A stretch of DNA of 23,092 nt, taken from a virus. The stretch is taken from positions 62,409 through 85,500 of the IMG/VR virus record IMGVR_UViG_3300030085_003915, one strand, 5' to 3'. The notes under the pieces are model-generated. The model ran no database searches and was not told the DNA's origin. It was given only the letters and a program-made list of their open reading frames with translations. Of this stretch, positions 8,235-13,347 are shown piece after piece. The stretch's first letter is position 1, and each line of letters begins with the position of its first letter. The position numbers were made by a program, and so were the translations under genes.

Positions 8235-9005
8235 CTATTTATTAAACAGGTCGTCAAAAGCATCACTTACATTAGTAGTGTTTGTTACCGCACTTTCTAA
8301 TTTTTTACTTGTTGATGCTGGTGCAGGATCTGGTGTTCCTTTTTCTTCTCCATCTTCACTTGGATTTAACCAATTTTGTAAAGCTTCTGCAAGTTCATCA
8401 TAACTTAGTTCGTTATAAACTTCACGGATGTCTTTTTGGTCATCAAGTAAAGTACTTAGAACTGCTTTATCTTCTGTAACTGGTGTTTGATTCGGTTTAA
8501 CTCGAATAGAAGTTTTTGGAAACGATGCTCCAGTTTCTTCAGCTGTTAAGAACTCAACCACTACATCACGACCATTTACGGGATCACTAATATCACCATA
8601 GTCAGGATCTGCTATAATTGAAAGAAGTTCTTGATAAACTGTTTTACCAAAACCCCAAAACTTAGCACCTTGATTTTCTTCACCACGAACTACAACAGGA
8701 GCAAAAGTTCTTAGTTTTGCTTCAAGTTTCTTACCCATTCTCCAATCTTCACGATTACCTGAAGATTTGAGTTTTTCGGCAAATTCTTCAATCGGGTCAG
8801 GACGACCAAATGAGATTGGTGAAAGATAAGACTTTCCACCTAAATCATAATGAAAGAAAAGTTCAATGAAAGGAACTTCTGAGTTTAGTTTGTAAGGTAA
8901 AAGACGGATTTGTGTCTTTCCTGGTTGAGGTTTCCACAAGTTTGTTGTTCTTGTGGTAGAGGTCTGTAACTGGTTTAGTCGCTTTCTTACTGCTTCAATA
9001 TCCAT
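8235..9005 (-). CDS. 32: Single-stranded DNA-binding protein, T4 gp32 type
   Basis: It coats single-stranded DNA at the fork and recruits replication and recombination proteins. The N-terminal basic segment (residues 1-20, MDIEAVRKRLNQLQTSTTRT) corresponds to the cooperative-binding B region. The OB-fold core includes IRLLPYKLNSEVPFIELFFH and SYLSPISFGRPDPIEEFAEK. The C-terminus is acidic and ends SDAFDDLFNK, the usual protein-interaction tail. At 256 aa it is a little shorter than T4 gp32 (301). The protein contains no cysteine at all, so the His-Cys3 zinc site of T4 gp32 is missing. A strong AAGGAGATAACAA ribosome site precedes the ATG. uvsX follows after 14 nt. Confidence 0.88.
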   Translation of the reverse strand: MDIEAVRKRLNQLQTSTTRTTNLWKPQPGKTQIRLLPYKLNSEVPFIELFFHYDLGGKSYLSPISFGRPDPIEEFAEKLKSSGNREDWRMGKKLEAKLRTFAPVVVRGEENQGAKFWGFGKTVYQELLSIIADPDYGDISDPVNGRDVVVEFLTAEETGASFPKTSIRVKPNQTPVTEDKAVLSTLLDDQKDIREVYNELSYDELAEALQNWLNPSEDGEEKGTPDPAPASTSKKLESAVTNTTNVSDAFDDLFNK

Positions 9006-9047
9006 TTGTTATCTCCTTATTATTTATGTTTATTTGTTAATTGTCAA

Positions 9048-9068
9048 TTGTACATACTTTCTGTACAA
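9048..9068 (-). promoter_or_regulatory. Hairpin in the gene 32 leader, possible translational operator
   Basis: A perfect 7-bp stem, TTGTACA/TGTACAA with a 7-nt loop, lies about 43 nt before the gene 32 start. Between it and the ribosome site is an almost G-free A/U-rich stretch. T4 gene 32 mRNA has a similar layout (a folded element followed by unstructured A/U-rich RNA) to which gp32 binds to shut off its own synthesis. That this leader works the same way is inference. Confidence 0.45.
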
Positions 9069-9110
9069 CTATAAGTATTGGTTTGTTCCAAAAACAACAC
9101 AATTTTTTTG

Positions 9111-9332
9111 CTAAAATATTCTAAAATTATAAAATTTTCTCTTTGGTGGGCCTTCAAGTTCATTCCATTGAGTTTGTAAATTTTCTGTTACTGATAAGTG
9201 GAAGCGTAATTTACTCCATACGATAATTAAAGTGAAATTTCGATTGAAAAATATTCCTGATATTACTCTGTAATTATCATCGTCAGGATATTTCTCATCA
9301 TAACCATAATATTTGTTCCAATAAATGCTCAT
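9111..9332 (-). CDS. Hypothetical protein, 73 aa
   Basis: I do not recognise this protein. It is rich in aromatic residues (MSIYWNKYYGYDEKYPDDDN at the start, then FFNRNFTLIIVWSKLRFHLS), with a hydrophobic centre too short and charged to be a clear membrane span. The ribosome site is weak (GTGAG about 9 nt before ATG). It lies immediately downstream of an intrinsic terminator (9355-9428), so it would need its own promoter, and I see none. It may be a real small phage gene or a chance ORF. Confidence 0.4.
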   Translation of the reverse strand: MSIYWNKYYGYDEKYPDDDNYRVISGIFFNRNFTLIIVWSKLRFHLSVTENLQTQWNELEGPPKRKFYNFRIF

Positions 9333-9354
9333 TTTTTAATTCTCACTTTTTAAT

Positions 9355-9428
9355 AAAAAAAGGTGGTAAGTTTTATGATAATAGGATAAATCATTATCAG
9401 GGTATATGTAAAAAGACCTTACCACCTT
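9355..9428 (-). terminator. Strong intrinsic terminator ending the structured RNA
   Basis: Read on the minus strand, AAGGTGGTAAG (9418-9428) pairs perfectly over 11 bp with CTTACCACCTT (9360-9370), and a T-run (seven T, 9361-9355) follows at once. The 47-nt loop holds a second perfect hairpin, TGATAAT/ATTATCA (9376-9382 with 9393-9399). This is the most convincing terminator in the window and marks the 3' end of the upstream transcript. Confidence 0.8.
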
Positions 9429-9937
9429 AATAAATTGGAAAGTTAGGGAATACAAACACACCCATCTCATCTTTTAATTCTGTAAAGATACTCTCCAAAT
9501 TTCGGAAATATAGGGGATGTAGGATTAACGATTACCTACAACTTCAAGCTCAGATTTTTTCTCCCTTGTACCTAACACCTATCAGTTACGATAGTTCTCC
9601 TCAATGATGGTTAGTCATCGTCAAAGTGAGTACAACCTCTGTGCCATTACCTTAACTCTCTGAGTTTAGTTTCTTCGGTCATAAAGTGGGATTTCGGTTT
9701 TACCCTTACCCACAACAAGGTCTAAAGAATCGTGTTCTTTATATGTTCTTGAAGTACATTCTCTTAGTATTGTCATACGATATTTTCAACATTTAGCCGA
9801 ATACCAACCCACCACAGGTCTAAGAGCGGATTACCTTATGAGCTTCTAAAGGTTACTCATTATTCGGTCAATCCCATACAGAGTTAATTACTCTCCGTAC
9901 TTCTCATTTCCAAAATTGTCAAAAAACTTTTGTCTCG
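9355..9937 (-). ncRNA. Candidate freestanding structured RNA, about 580 nt
   Basis: No ORF of useful length exists here on either strand, yet the stretch is bounded by a promoter (9944-9972) and an intrinsic terminator (9355-9428). Local G+C is higher than in the flanking spacers. Many perfect hairpins are present. Examples are TAAAGAA/TTCTTTA around 9723-9741 (5-nt loop), TGTAGG/CCTACA at 9518-9540, CTATC/GATAG at 9579-9594, GTGGG/CCCAC at 9686-9713 and AGAGT/ACTCT at 9880-9894. Two 7-bp helices cross: CTCTTAG (9761-9767) with CTAAGAG (9820-9826), and CCGAATA (9797-9803) with TATTCGG (9861-9867), which would make a pseudoknot. Size and phage setting recall the large ornate RNAs ROOL and GOLLD, but I cannot match conserved blocks of either. 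I see no tmRNA tag frame, RNase P core or clear group I intron core. Confidence 0.6.
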
Positions 9938-9944
9938 AAAGACA
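9931..9944 (-). repeat. UUCG-loop hairpin at the start of the structured RNA
   Basis: On the minus strand TGTCT-TTCG-AGACA forms a 5-bp stem with a UUCG loop, a tetraloop context common in T4-type transcripts. It overlaps the expected transcription start of the large RNA, so it may belong either to that RNA or to read-through transcripts from upstream. Confidence 0.4.
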
Positions 9945-9972
9945 TAATATATATATACACAAAAAATCCCAA
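9944..9972 (-). promoter_or_regulatory. Candidate sigma70 promoter for the structured RNA
   Basis: On the minus strand TTGGGA (9967-9972) and TATTAT (9944-9949) are separated by exactly 17 nt. They match the bacterial consensus at four and five of six positions. The start would be near 9937. The -35 overlaps the small terminator-like palindrome at 9961-9988, so the end of one transcription unit and the start of the next seem to be fused. Confidence 0.5.
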
Positions 9973-9988
9973 ACGATTGGTTTTTTTT
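9961..9988. terminator. Small bidirectional terminator-like palindrome
   Basis: A run of six A, then CCAA-ACGA-TTGG within a near-palindrome, then eight T. Read in either direction it gives a short hairpin followed by a T-run. The GC stem is only 4 bp, extended by A-T pairs, so it should be a weak terminator. On the minus strand it would end transcripts from the 40-aa gene and the T-loop region. Confidence 0.45.
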
Positions 9989-9989
9989 G

Positions 9990-10200
9990 CTTTTTTTAAA
10001 AAGTGGGGATGCCAGTAGTCTCGAAGAACTTGCAGTGATGACTTAACATCCTAATCCCCAAATTTTTAAAAATCATTAATGGTAAGGATTCGAACCTCAC
10101 AGGACAATTCCCATTTCCACTCATTAAATTTTTGAGAGTTCCAAATAGGTAGTCACTCTCAAACCCACCAAGATTTCAAATTATCGTAGAAATCTCATAA
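9990..10200 (-). other. Structured spacer with tRNA-like T-loop and long hairpins
   Basis: No gene found. The minus strand carries GGTTCGAATCC (10086-10096), the exact T-loop consensus of tRNAs, with flanks TGAGG/CCTTA that can form the T-stem. A possible acceptor pairing TTAATG/CATTAA encloses it, but D and anticodon arms are missing, so it is not an ordinary tRNA. Next to it are a 9-bp hairpin TTTGAGAGT/ACTCTCAAA (10131-10163) and a 7-bp hairpin AGATTTC/GAAATCT (10171-10195). A long two-part stem joins 9995-10002 to 10063-10070 and TGGGGAT (10004-10010) to ATCCCCA (10054-10060). It could be a separate small RNA, a decayed tRNA, or the 5' part of the large RNA downstream. Confidence 0.4.
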
Positions 10201-10215
10201 CCACGAATGTCTTTT

Positions 10216-10338
10216 TCACTTTTTTTTAACTTTCTTAAACACAGGTAACGGGTCTGTAATAGGTGCGTCAGATTTCTTCTTGTAAAAGACTCCACCTACA
10301 CTCCAACCTATTTGAATACCTCTATGGTCTTTAATCAT
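10216..10338 (-). CDS. Small hypothetical protein, 40 aa
   Basis: An ATG at 10338 opens 40 codons (start MIKDHRGIQIGWSVGGVFYK, end PVFKKVKKK) closed by TGA. AAGGGG lies 9 nt upstream, the same type of ribosome site as the neighbouring small genes, which is the main argument that it is real. The product is basic with a lysine-rich tail. It begins 14 nt after the 82-aa gene ends and would be co-transcribed with it. I do not recognise the family. Confidence 0.5.
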   Translation of the reverse strand: MIKDHRGIQIGWSVGGVFYKKKSDAPITDPLPVFKKVKKK

Positions 10339-10352
10339 TATTTATAATCCCC

Positions 10353-10601
10353 TTATGCTAATTCCAACATTGAAAATGGAACATTGTATAACATACCATT
10401 CATATCAACTATGGCTTTCTTAATATTCATCTTGGTGATGACTCCTGGAGTCCTTTTGGTTTTCTGAACCACAAAGACATTATCTCCAACATTTAAAGAT
10501 GATTTACCCAACATAGTCTTACAATCACTAATGAATGCTGATAACTCATTCAAATCTGAAAGACTATCTAATTTCCTAATTTCGTTTTTTATTGATAACA
10601 T
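10353..10601 (-). CDS. Hypothetical protein, 82 aa, possible KOW/SH3-like barrel
   Basis: Not recognised as a named family. Residues 1-35 look helical. The second half, VGDNVFVVQKTKRTPGVITK followed by IKKAIVDMNGMLYNVPFSML, has the glycine placement and strand pattern of a small KOW- or SH3-like barrel, which often binds nucleic acid. The ATG at 10601 follows AAAGGG by 7 nt and is led by the promoter at 10629-10657, so it is probably the first gene of a short unit with the 40-aa gene. The fold assignment is inference. Confidence 0.65.
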   Translation of the reverse strand: MLSIKNEIRKLDSLSDLNELSAFISDCKTMLGKSSLNVGDNVFVVQKTKRTPGVITKMNIKKAIVDMNGMLYNVPFSMLELA

Positions 10602-10628
10602 TTATTTATTCCCTTTATTTGTTACTTG

Positions 10629-10657
10629 ATCTTACGAAGAATATTTGTAAAAGTCAA
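10629..10657 (-). promoter_or_regulatory. Sigma70-type promoter upstream of the 82-aa gene
   Basis: On the minus strand TTGACT (10652-10657), a 17-nt spacer and TAAGAT (10629-10634). An A-rich tract with the sequence AAAAAAAGCC lies directly upstream and may act as an UP element. The same design recurs at 11506-11535 and 12042-12070. Confidence 0.7.
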
Positions 10658-10666
10658 GGCTTTTTT

Positions 10667-10882
10667 TCACTTTTTTTCGATATTATACAATATATCGTGG
10701 TCTTTTTGTTCGTCTAATATTTTTCTTTCTATATCATCTTTTAGACCATATAAATCAGACCTTGCTCCATCTAAATAACTCCTACCATCAGAGTTTCCAT
10801 CCCATTCGGGTAAGCTATAGAAAGAATCATCTAACTGACCTTCTATTTCTTCTAATCTATTTAATATTTCTTTGTATGTCAC
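10667..10882 (-). CDS. Hypothetical protein, 71 aa
   Basis: Unrecognised, strongly acidic and probably helical: MTYKEILNRLEEIEGQLDDS, then SYLDGARSDLYGLKDDIERK. The start is a GTG at 10882 preceded by AGAGG, and it lies directly after the stop of the upstream gene (TAATGTG), so it is likely coupled to it. It resembles the 86-aa protein at 11554-11814 in layout (an N-terminal KEIL..LE helix, then an acidic helix containing a YxxxAxxxL stretch), and the two may be distant paralogues. Confidence 0.65.
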   Translation of the reverse strand: MTYKEILNRLEEIEGQLDDSFYSLPEWDGNSDGRSYLDGARSDLYGLKDDIERKILDEQKDHDILYNIEKK

Positions 10883-10883
10883 A

Positions 10884-11108
10884 TTAACCTCTGTAAACTA
10901 AATCTACAATCATACCAAAGTGTTTATCGAATACTTTGATAAGGTGTTCATAATCACTTGATTCCATATCTTTAATAATACTATCAACATCCAAATCAAG
11001 TTGTTTTCCCCACTTTTGGGCTGTTCCTAAAAGAAAGTATGCGTTTCCTTGAGGACCTGAAAGGTTTATTTCCCTTTTTCTTGGTTCAGGATTTCTTATA
11101 ATACTCAT
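10884..11108 (-). CDS. Hypothetical small phage protein, 74 aa
   Basis: The body reads MSIIRNPEPRKREINLSGPQ, then GNAYFLLGTAQKWGKQLDLD. The REINL.GPQGNAxxLxGTAQ block looks like a small protein I associate with T4-like marine phages, but its function is not known to me. A longer frame starts upstream at 11141. I prefer the ATG at 11108 because it overlaps the preceding stop as TAATG, has GAGG 8 nt upstream, and begins at the conserved-looking part. Confidence 0.7.
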   Translation of the reverse strand: MSIIRNPEPRKREINLSGPQGNAYFLLGTAQKWGKQLDLDVDSIIKDMESSDYEHLIKVFDKHFGMIVDLVYRG

Positions 11109-11482
11109 TATAAATACCTCGGTCCTGTCCAATGAAACCAATCTGTCCTATCCAAGTATATTGAACCTCTAACATGCTTTGCTGGTGCTCTCCACCCAGC
11201 GGCTTTGAATACATCTCCAAATTTATAAGGTATTCCTTTGAGAACTCCATCAGTAACTGCTATGAAACCCCAAACAGAACCATTTTGGATAACTTTGATG
11301 TATTTCCTACCATGAGAAAGTCTAAGACCATTGTTGAATTCATCAATCATTTTAAGTCTAATTGATTTTTGTGGTTCATCTAAAGTATCAATATCATTAC
11401 CCCAATTAGCGTAATCTTTTTTAATACCATCAAGAAGTAAATCAACTCTTTCTTTAAATTTATTTTTATCTCTGTTTATCAT
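11108..11482 (-). CDS. Hypothetical phage protein, 124 aa
   Basis: Not assigned to a function. The N-terminal third is helical and charged (MINRDKNKFKERVDLLLDGI). The rest is a compact, aromatic and glycine-rich domain (GRKYIKVIQNGSVWGFIAVT, then FKAAGWRAPAKHVRGSIYLD and WFHWTGPRYL). The WRAPAKHxRGxIxxxxxxWxGPxYL ending looks conserved, as in a single-domain phage protein. The ATG at 11482 follows AAAGGG and the promoter at 11506-11535, so it is the first gene of a three-gene unit with the 74- and 71-aa genes, all overlapping or touching. Confidence 0.75.
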   Translation of the reverse strand: MINRDKNKFKERVDLLLDGIKKDYANWGNDIDTLDEPQKSIRLKMIDEFNNGLRLSHGRKYIKVIQNGSVWGFIAVTDGVLKGIPYKFGDVFKAAGWRAPAKHVRGSIYLDRTDWFHWTGPRYL

Positions 11483-11505
11483 ATAATCCCTTTATCTTAT
11501 ACTGG

Positions 11506-11535
11506 AATATACTAATAAAATAGTATACAAGTCAA
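11506..11535 (-). promoter_or_regulatory. Sigma70-type promoter upstream of the 124-aa gene
   Basis: On the minus strand TTGACT (11530-11535), an 18-nt spacer and TATATT (11506-11511), preceded by an A-rich tract. From the -10 through to the ribosome site (11488-11512) it is identical over 25 nt to the promoter at 12024-12048. Confidence 0.75.
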
Positions 11536-11553
11536 GGCTTTTTTTATTTTTTT

Positions 11554-11814
11554 TTACTCGTGATACGGAAAATTTAGTGGTAATCCATCAGGTCCCATCA
11601 AATCACCATTTATGGCTTCATTGAAGTCATGTTTTTCCTTGTCGGAAATAGTAACATTGTTTTCGATTCTATGAGTCAATTCATCCACTAACTCTTGGGC
11701 GGTTGATACATAACAATTAGCATCTACGGTAGAATCAGTATCAGTAAGATGATAAGCGTCTGTTAGTTCAGAACTAATCATTTCTAAGTATTTTAGTATT
11801 TCTTTTTTATCCAT
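11554..11814 (-). CDS. Hypothetical acidic protein, 86 aa
   Basis: Unrecognised. The sequence is acidic and mostly helical (MDKKEILKYLEMISSELTDA, then YVSTAQELVDELTHRIENNV) with a short ending GPDGLPLNFPYHE. The ATG at 11814 follows AAAGGGG. It is the second gene after the promoter at 12042-12070, 12 nt behind the 62-aa gene. Its architecture is like that of the 71-aa protein at 10667-10882. Confidence 0.65.
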   Translation of the reverse strand: MDKKEILKYLEMISSELTDAYHLTDTDSTVDANCYVSTAQELVDELTHRIENNVTISDKEKHDFNEAINGDLMGPDGLPLNFPYHE

Positions 11815-11826
11815 TATAAAACCCCT

Positions 11827-12015
11827 TTAAATAAACCCTTTAAGAATTGATTGACCACCACAACATGGACATACTTTCCACACACCTTCCTTCTCAGAAA
11901 ATGTAATAGCGGCGAAGAATGGTTTACCGAGTCCAAGAGATTCACCGAGTTTGGCGAGTCCCTTCTCGATAACTTGTTTAGATTTAATTGCTTTTGGTGT
12001 TGACCATTTTTTCAT
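11827..12015 (-). CDS. Hypothetical protein, 62 aa, with CPCC motif
   Basis: A short protein (MKKWSTPKAIKSKQVIEKGL at the start) ending with WKVCPCCGGQSILKGFI. The CPCCGG motif suggests metal binding, but only one cysteine cluster is present, so a complete zinc ribbon would need dimerisation. It is the first gene after the promoter at 12042-12070 and has AAAGGG before the ATG. The function is unknown. Confidence 0.65.
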   Translation of the reverse strand: MKKWSTPKAIKSKQVIEKGLAKLGESLGLGKPFFAAITFSEKEGVWKVCPCCGGQSILKGFI

Positions 12016-12041
12016 AATATATTCCCTTTATCTTATACTGG

Positions 12042-12070
12042 AATATACGAAGAAAATCAATACGAGTCAA
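12042..12070 (-). promoter_or_regulatory. Sigma70-type promoter upstream of the 62-aa gene
   Basis: On the minus strand TTGACT (12065-12070), a 17-nt spacer and TATATT (12042-12047), with an A-rich tract (AAAAAAAGTGAAAAAAA) just upstream. It lies between the end of the GH6 gene and the small-gene cluster. Confidence 0.75.
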
Positions 12071-12089
12071 GTGTTTTTTTCACTTTTTT

Positions 12090-12926
12090 TCACTTTTTAT
12101 TATGAATTAAATCAAGTGCCAGATGATGTGAGAATCTACCCGCCTTCGGACCTCCATTCACTTTACCATCACTCTCACCTGGTACTTTTATCCAAAGATA
12201 GGCATCTACTATTTCATCACAAGTTTTTGTGGTGGGATATTCACCGATTGAACGACCAAATGGATTGAAGTGTTCTGAATTAGCTCCATTACCATTTCTT
12301 GAAGTATCGATTACAAAATGTTTATTGTTGAGTCTCTTTGAGATTTTTTTTCCGTATTCATAACAAGTTGATGTGGCATAATAATTACTCGTGTTTAGTG
12401 CAAAACCTTTAACTTTATGTACATCACACAATTCAAGATAACTTACTGCCTTATTGGTGGACAACCATTTTGGATTCCCTATATCGATGTAAATTAATGC
12501 ATTTGTTCTACTTAATAATTCAATACTTGCCTTAATCAACCTCATCCTATCCATTCCGTCAACAACTCCCATATGTTCCATGTGTGGAATACAATCAGGT
12601 TCATATATTACGATAGGTGATTTATCTCCAAGTGAATTACAAAACTCTTGTATGAATTCTAAATATTCATCATCTGAATCTGCACCACCTTTTGAATGAT
12701 GTCCTAAATCTCGTTGTGGAATTGAATATATTACCAATACGGGTAGGTAAGGATGTGCCCGTTTTAATAATCGTTGGATTGATTTTTTGGTCTTTCGGAT
12801 GGTTCTCTTAGGCCCAACTCCATACCAAAAAGCTATCGGTTCTTTTGTGATTTCTCTTATTTGTGGGTGTTTTTTACAAACCTCTTTACGACTATTCCAA
12901 TCTGGATAATAAAACCTATAATTCAT
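12090..12926 (-). CDS. Glycoside hydrolase family 6 enzyme (cellulase fold)
   Basis: GH6 enzymes hydrolyse beta-1,4-glucan with inversion. The 278-aa protein is nearly a bare catalytic domain. Matching blocks in order are LVIYSIPQRDLG with D73, IVIYEPD with the presumed acid D111, ALIYIDIGNPKWL, GFALNTSNYYAT, HFVIDTSRNGNG with D207, and DAYLWIKVPGESDG with E251/D253, then NGGPKAG. All conserved acidic positions I know for the family are present, so it looks catalytically intact. There is no signal peptide, no carbohydrate-binding module and no linker, unlike secreted bacterial cellulases. It overlaps the end of the 143-aa gene and has a poor ribosome site, implying coupled translation. In a phage it could act on a host exopolysaccharide, on release through lysis, or as a virion part; the real substrate is unknown. 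Confidence 0.92.
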   Translation of the reverse strand: MNYRFYYPDWNSRKEVCKKHPQIREITKEPIAFWYGVGPKRTIRKTKKSIQRLLKRAHPYLPVLVIYSIPQRDLGHHSKGGADSDDEYLEFIQEFCNSLGDKSPIVIYEPDCIPHMEHMGVVDGMDRMRLIKASIELLSRTNALIYIDIGNPKWLSTNKAVSYLELCDVHKVKGFALNTSNYYATSTCYEYGKKISKRLNNKHFVIDTSRNGNGANSEHFNPFGRSIGEYPTTKTCDEIVDAYLWIKVPGESDGKVNGGPKAGRFSHHLALDLIHNKK

Positions 12927-13347
12927 TTTTTAATTTTTGGTCATTCTCCCAAGTATCGATGTTTACAATTGTGTAAATTCGTGTACGAATTTTATTTAAT
13001 CCATCATCATTTACTAATAATAACTGATTTTGATATTCTTCCCAAGGTACAGGAAATGTTTTATCCAACACTCCATTATTTTTTTCTCTGATAATCTCAT
13101 TTAATGAATTAATGGTATAAAGTGTATTAGTTTGTTTCTTTCTATGTAGTGCTATTGTATCCATCCCCTCTATAAAATTATCTTGATTCTGTGGTATATT
13201 ATAGGTACACATTAAGGAATGATGGTCATCTTCATTTTGAAACACATAAACTTTATTAAATACGATATCGTGGCACTCAATAATCAAACCTACGGTTTCG
13301 TAGAGTCGGTTTCGTTTAGTAAATGTACATAGTAGTTGAGTTCTCAT
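12916..13347 (-). CDS. Hypothetical protein, 143 aa
   Basis: I do not recognise it. It looks like a soluble alpha/beta protein: MRTQLLCTFTKRNRLYETVG, a stretch KVYVFQNEDDHHSLMCTYNI, then TNTLYTINSLNEIIREKNNG and KIRTRIYTIVNIDTW. There is no signal peptide or membrane segment. It starts with TAATG overlap on the 677-aa gene and overlaps the GH6 start, so the three are probably translated together. Confidence 0.7.
   Translation of the reverse strand: MRTQLLCTFTKRNRLYETVGLIIECHDIVFNKVYVFQNEDDHHSLMCTYNIPQNQDNFIEGMDTIALHRKKQTNTLYTINSLNEIIREKNNGVLDKTFPVPWEEYQNQLLLVNDDGLNKIRTRIYTIVNIDTWENDQKLKNEL

Noticed and set aside
9775-10030. Group I intron
   Set aside because: GAGACTACTGGC near 10010 and GGTAATCCGC near 9830 faintly recall core motifs, but order, spacing and flanking exons do not fit.
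9990-10200. Ordinary tRNA gene
   Set aside because: The T-loop fits, but no D arm, anticodon arm or 7-bp acceptor of correct spacing can be drawn.
9355-10200. tmRNA
   Set aside because: No tag-peptide reading frame, no 5' GGxxUUCGAC-type tRNA-like half and no CCA-compatible acceptor pairing found.
10339-10346. T4-type late promoter TATAAATA
   Set aside because: It ends directly at the ATG of the 40-aa gene and overlaps its leader, so it cannot give a normal transcript start for that gene.
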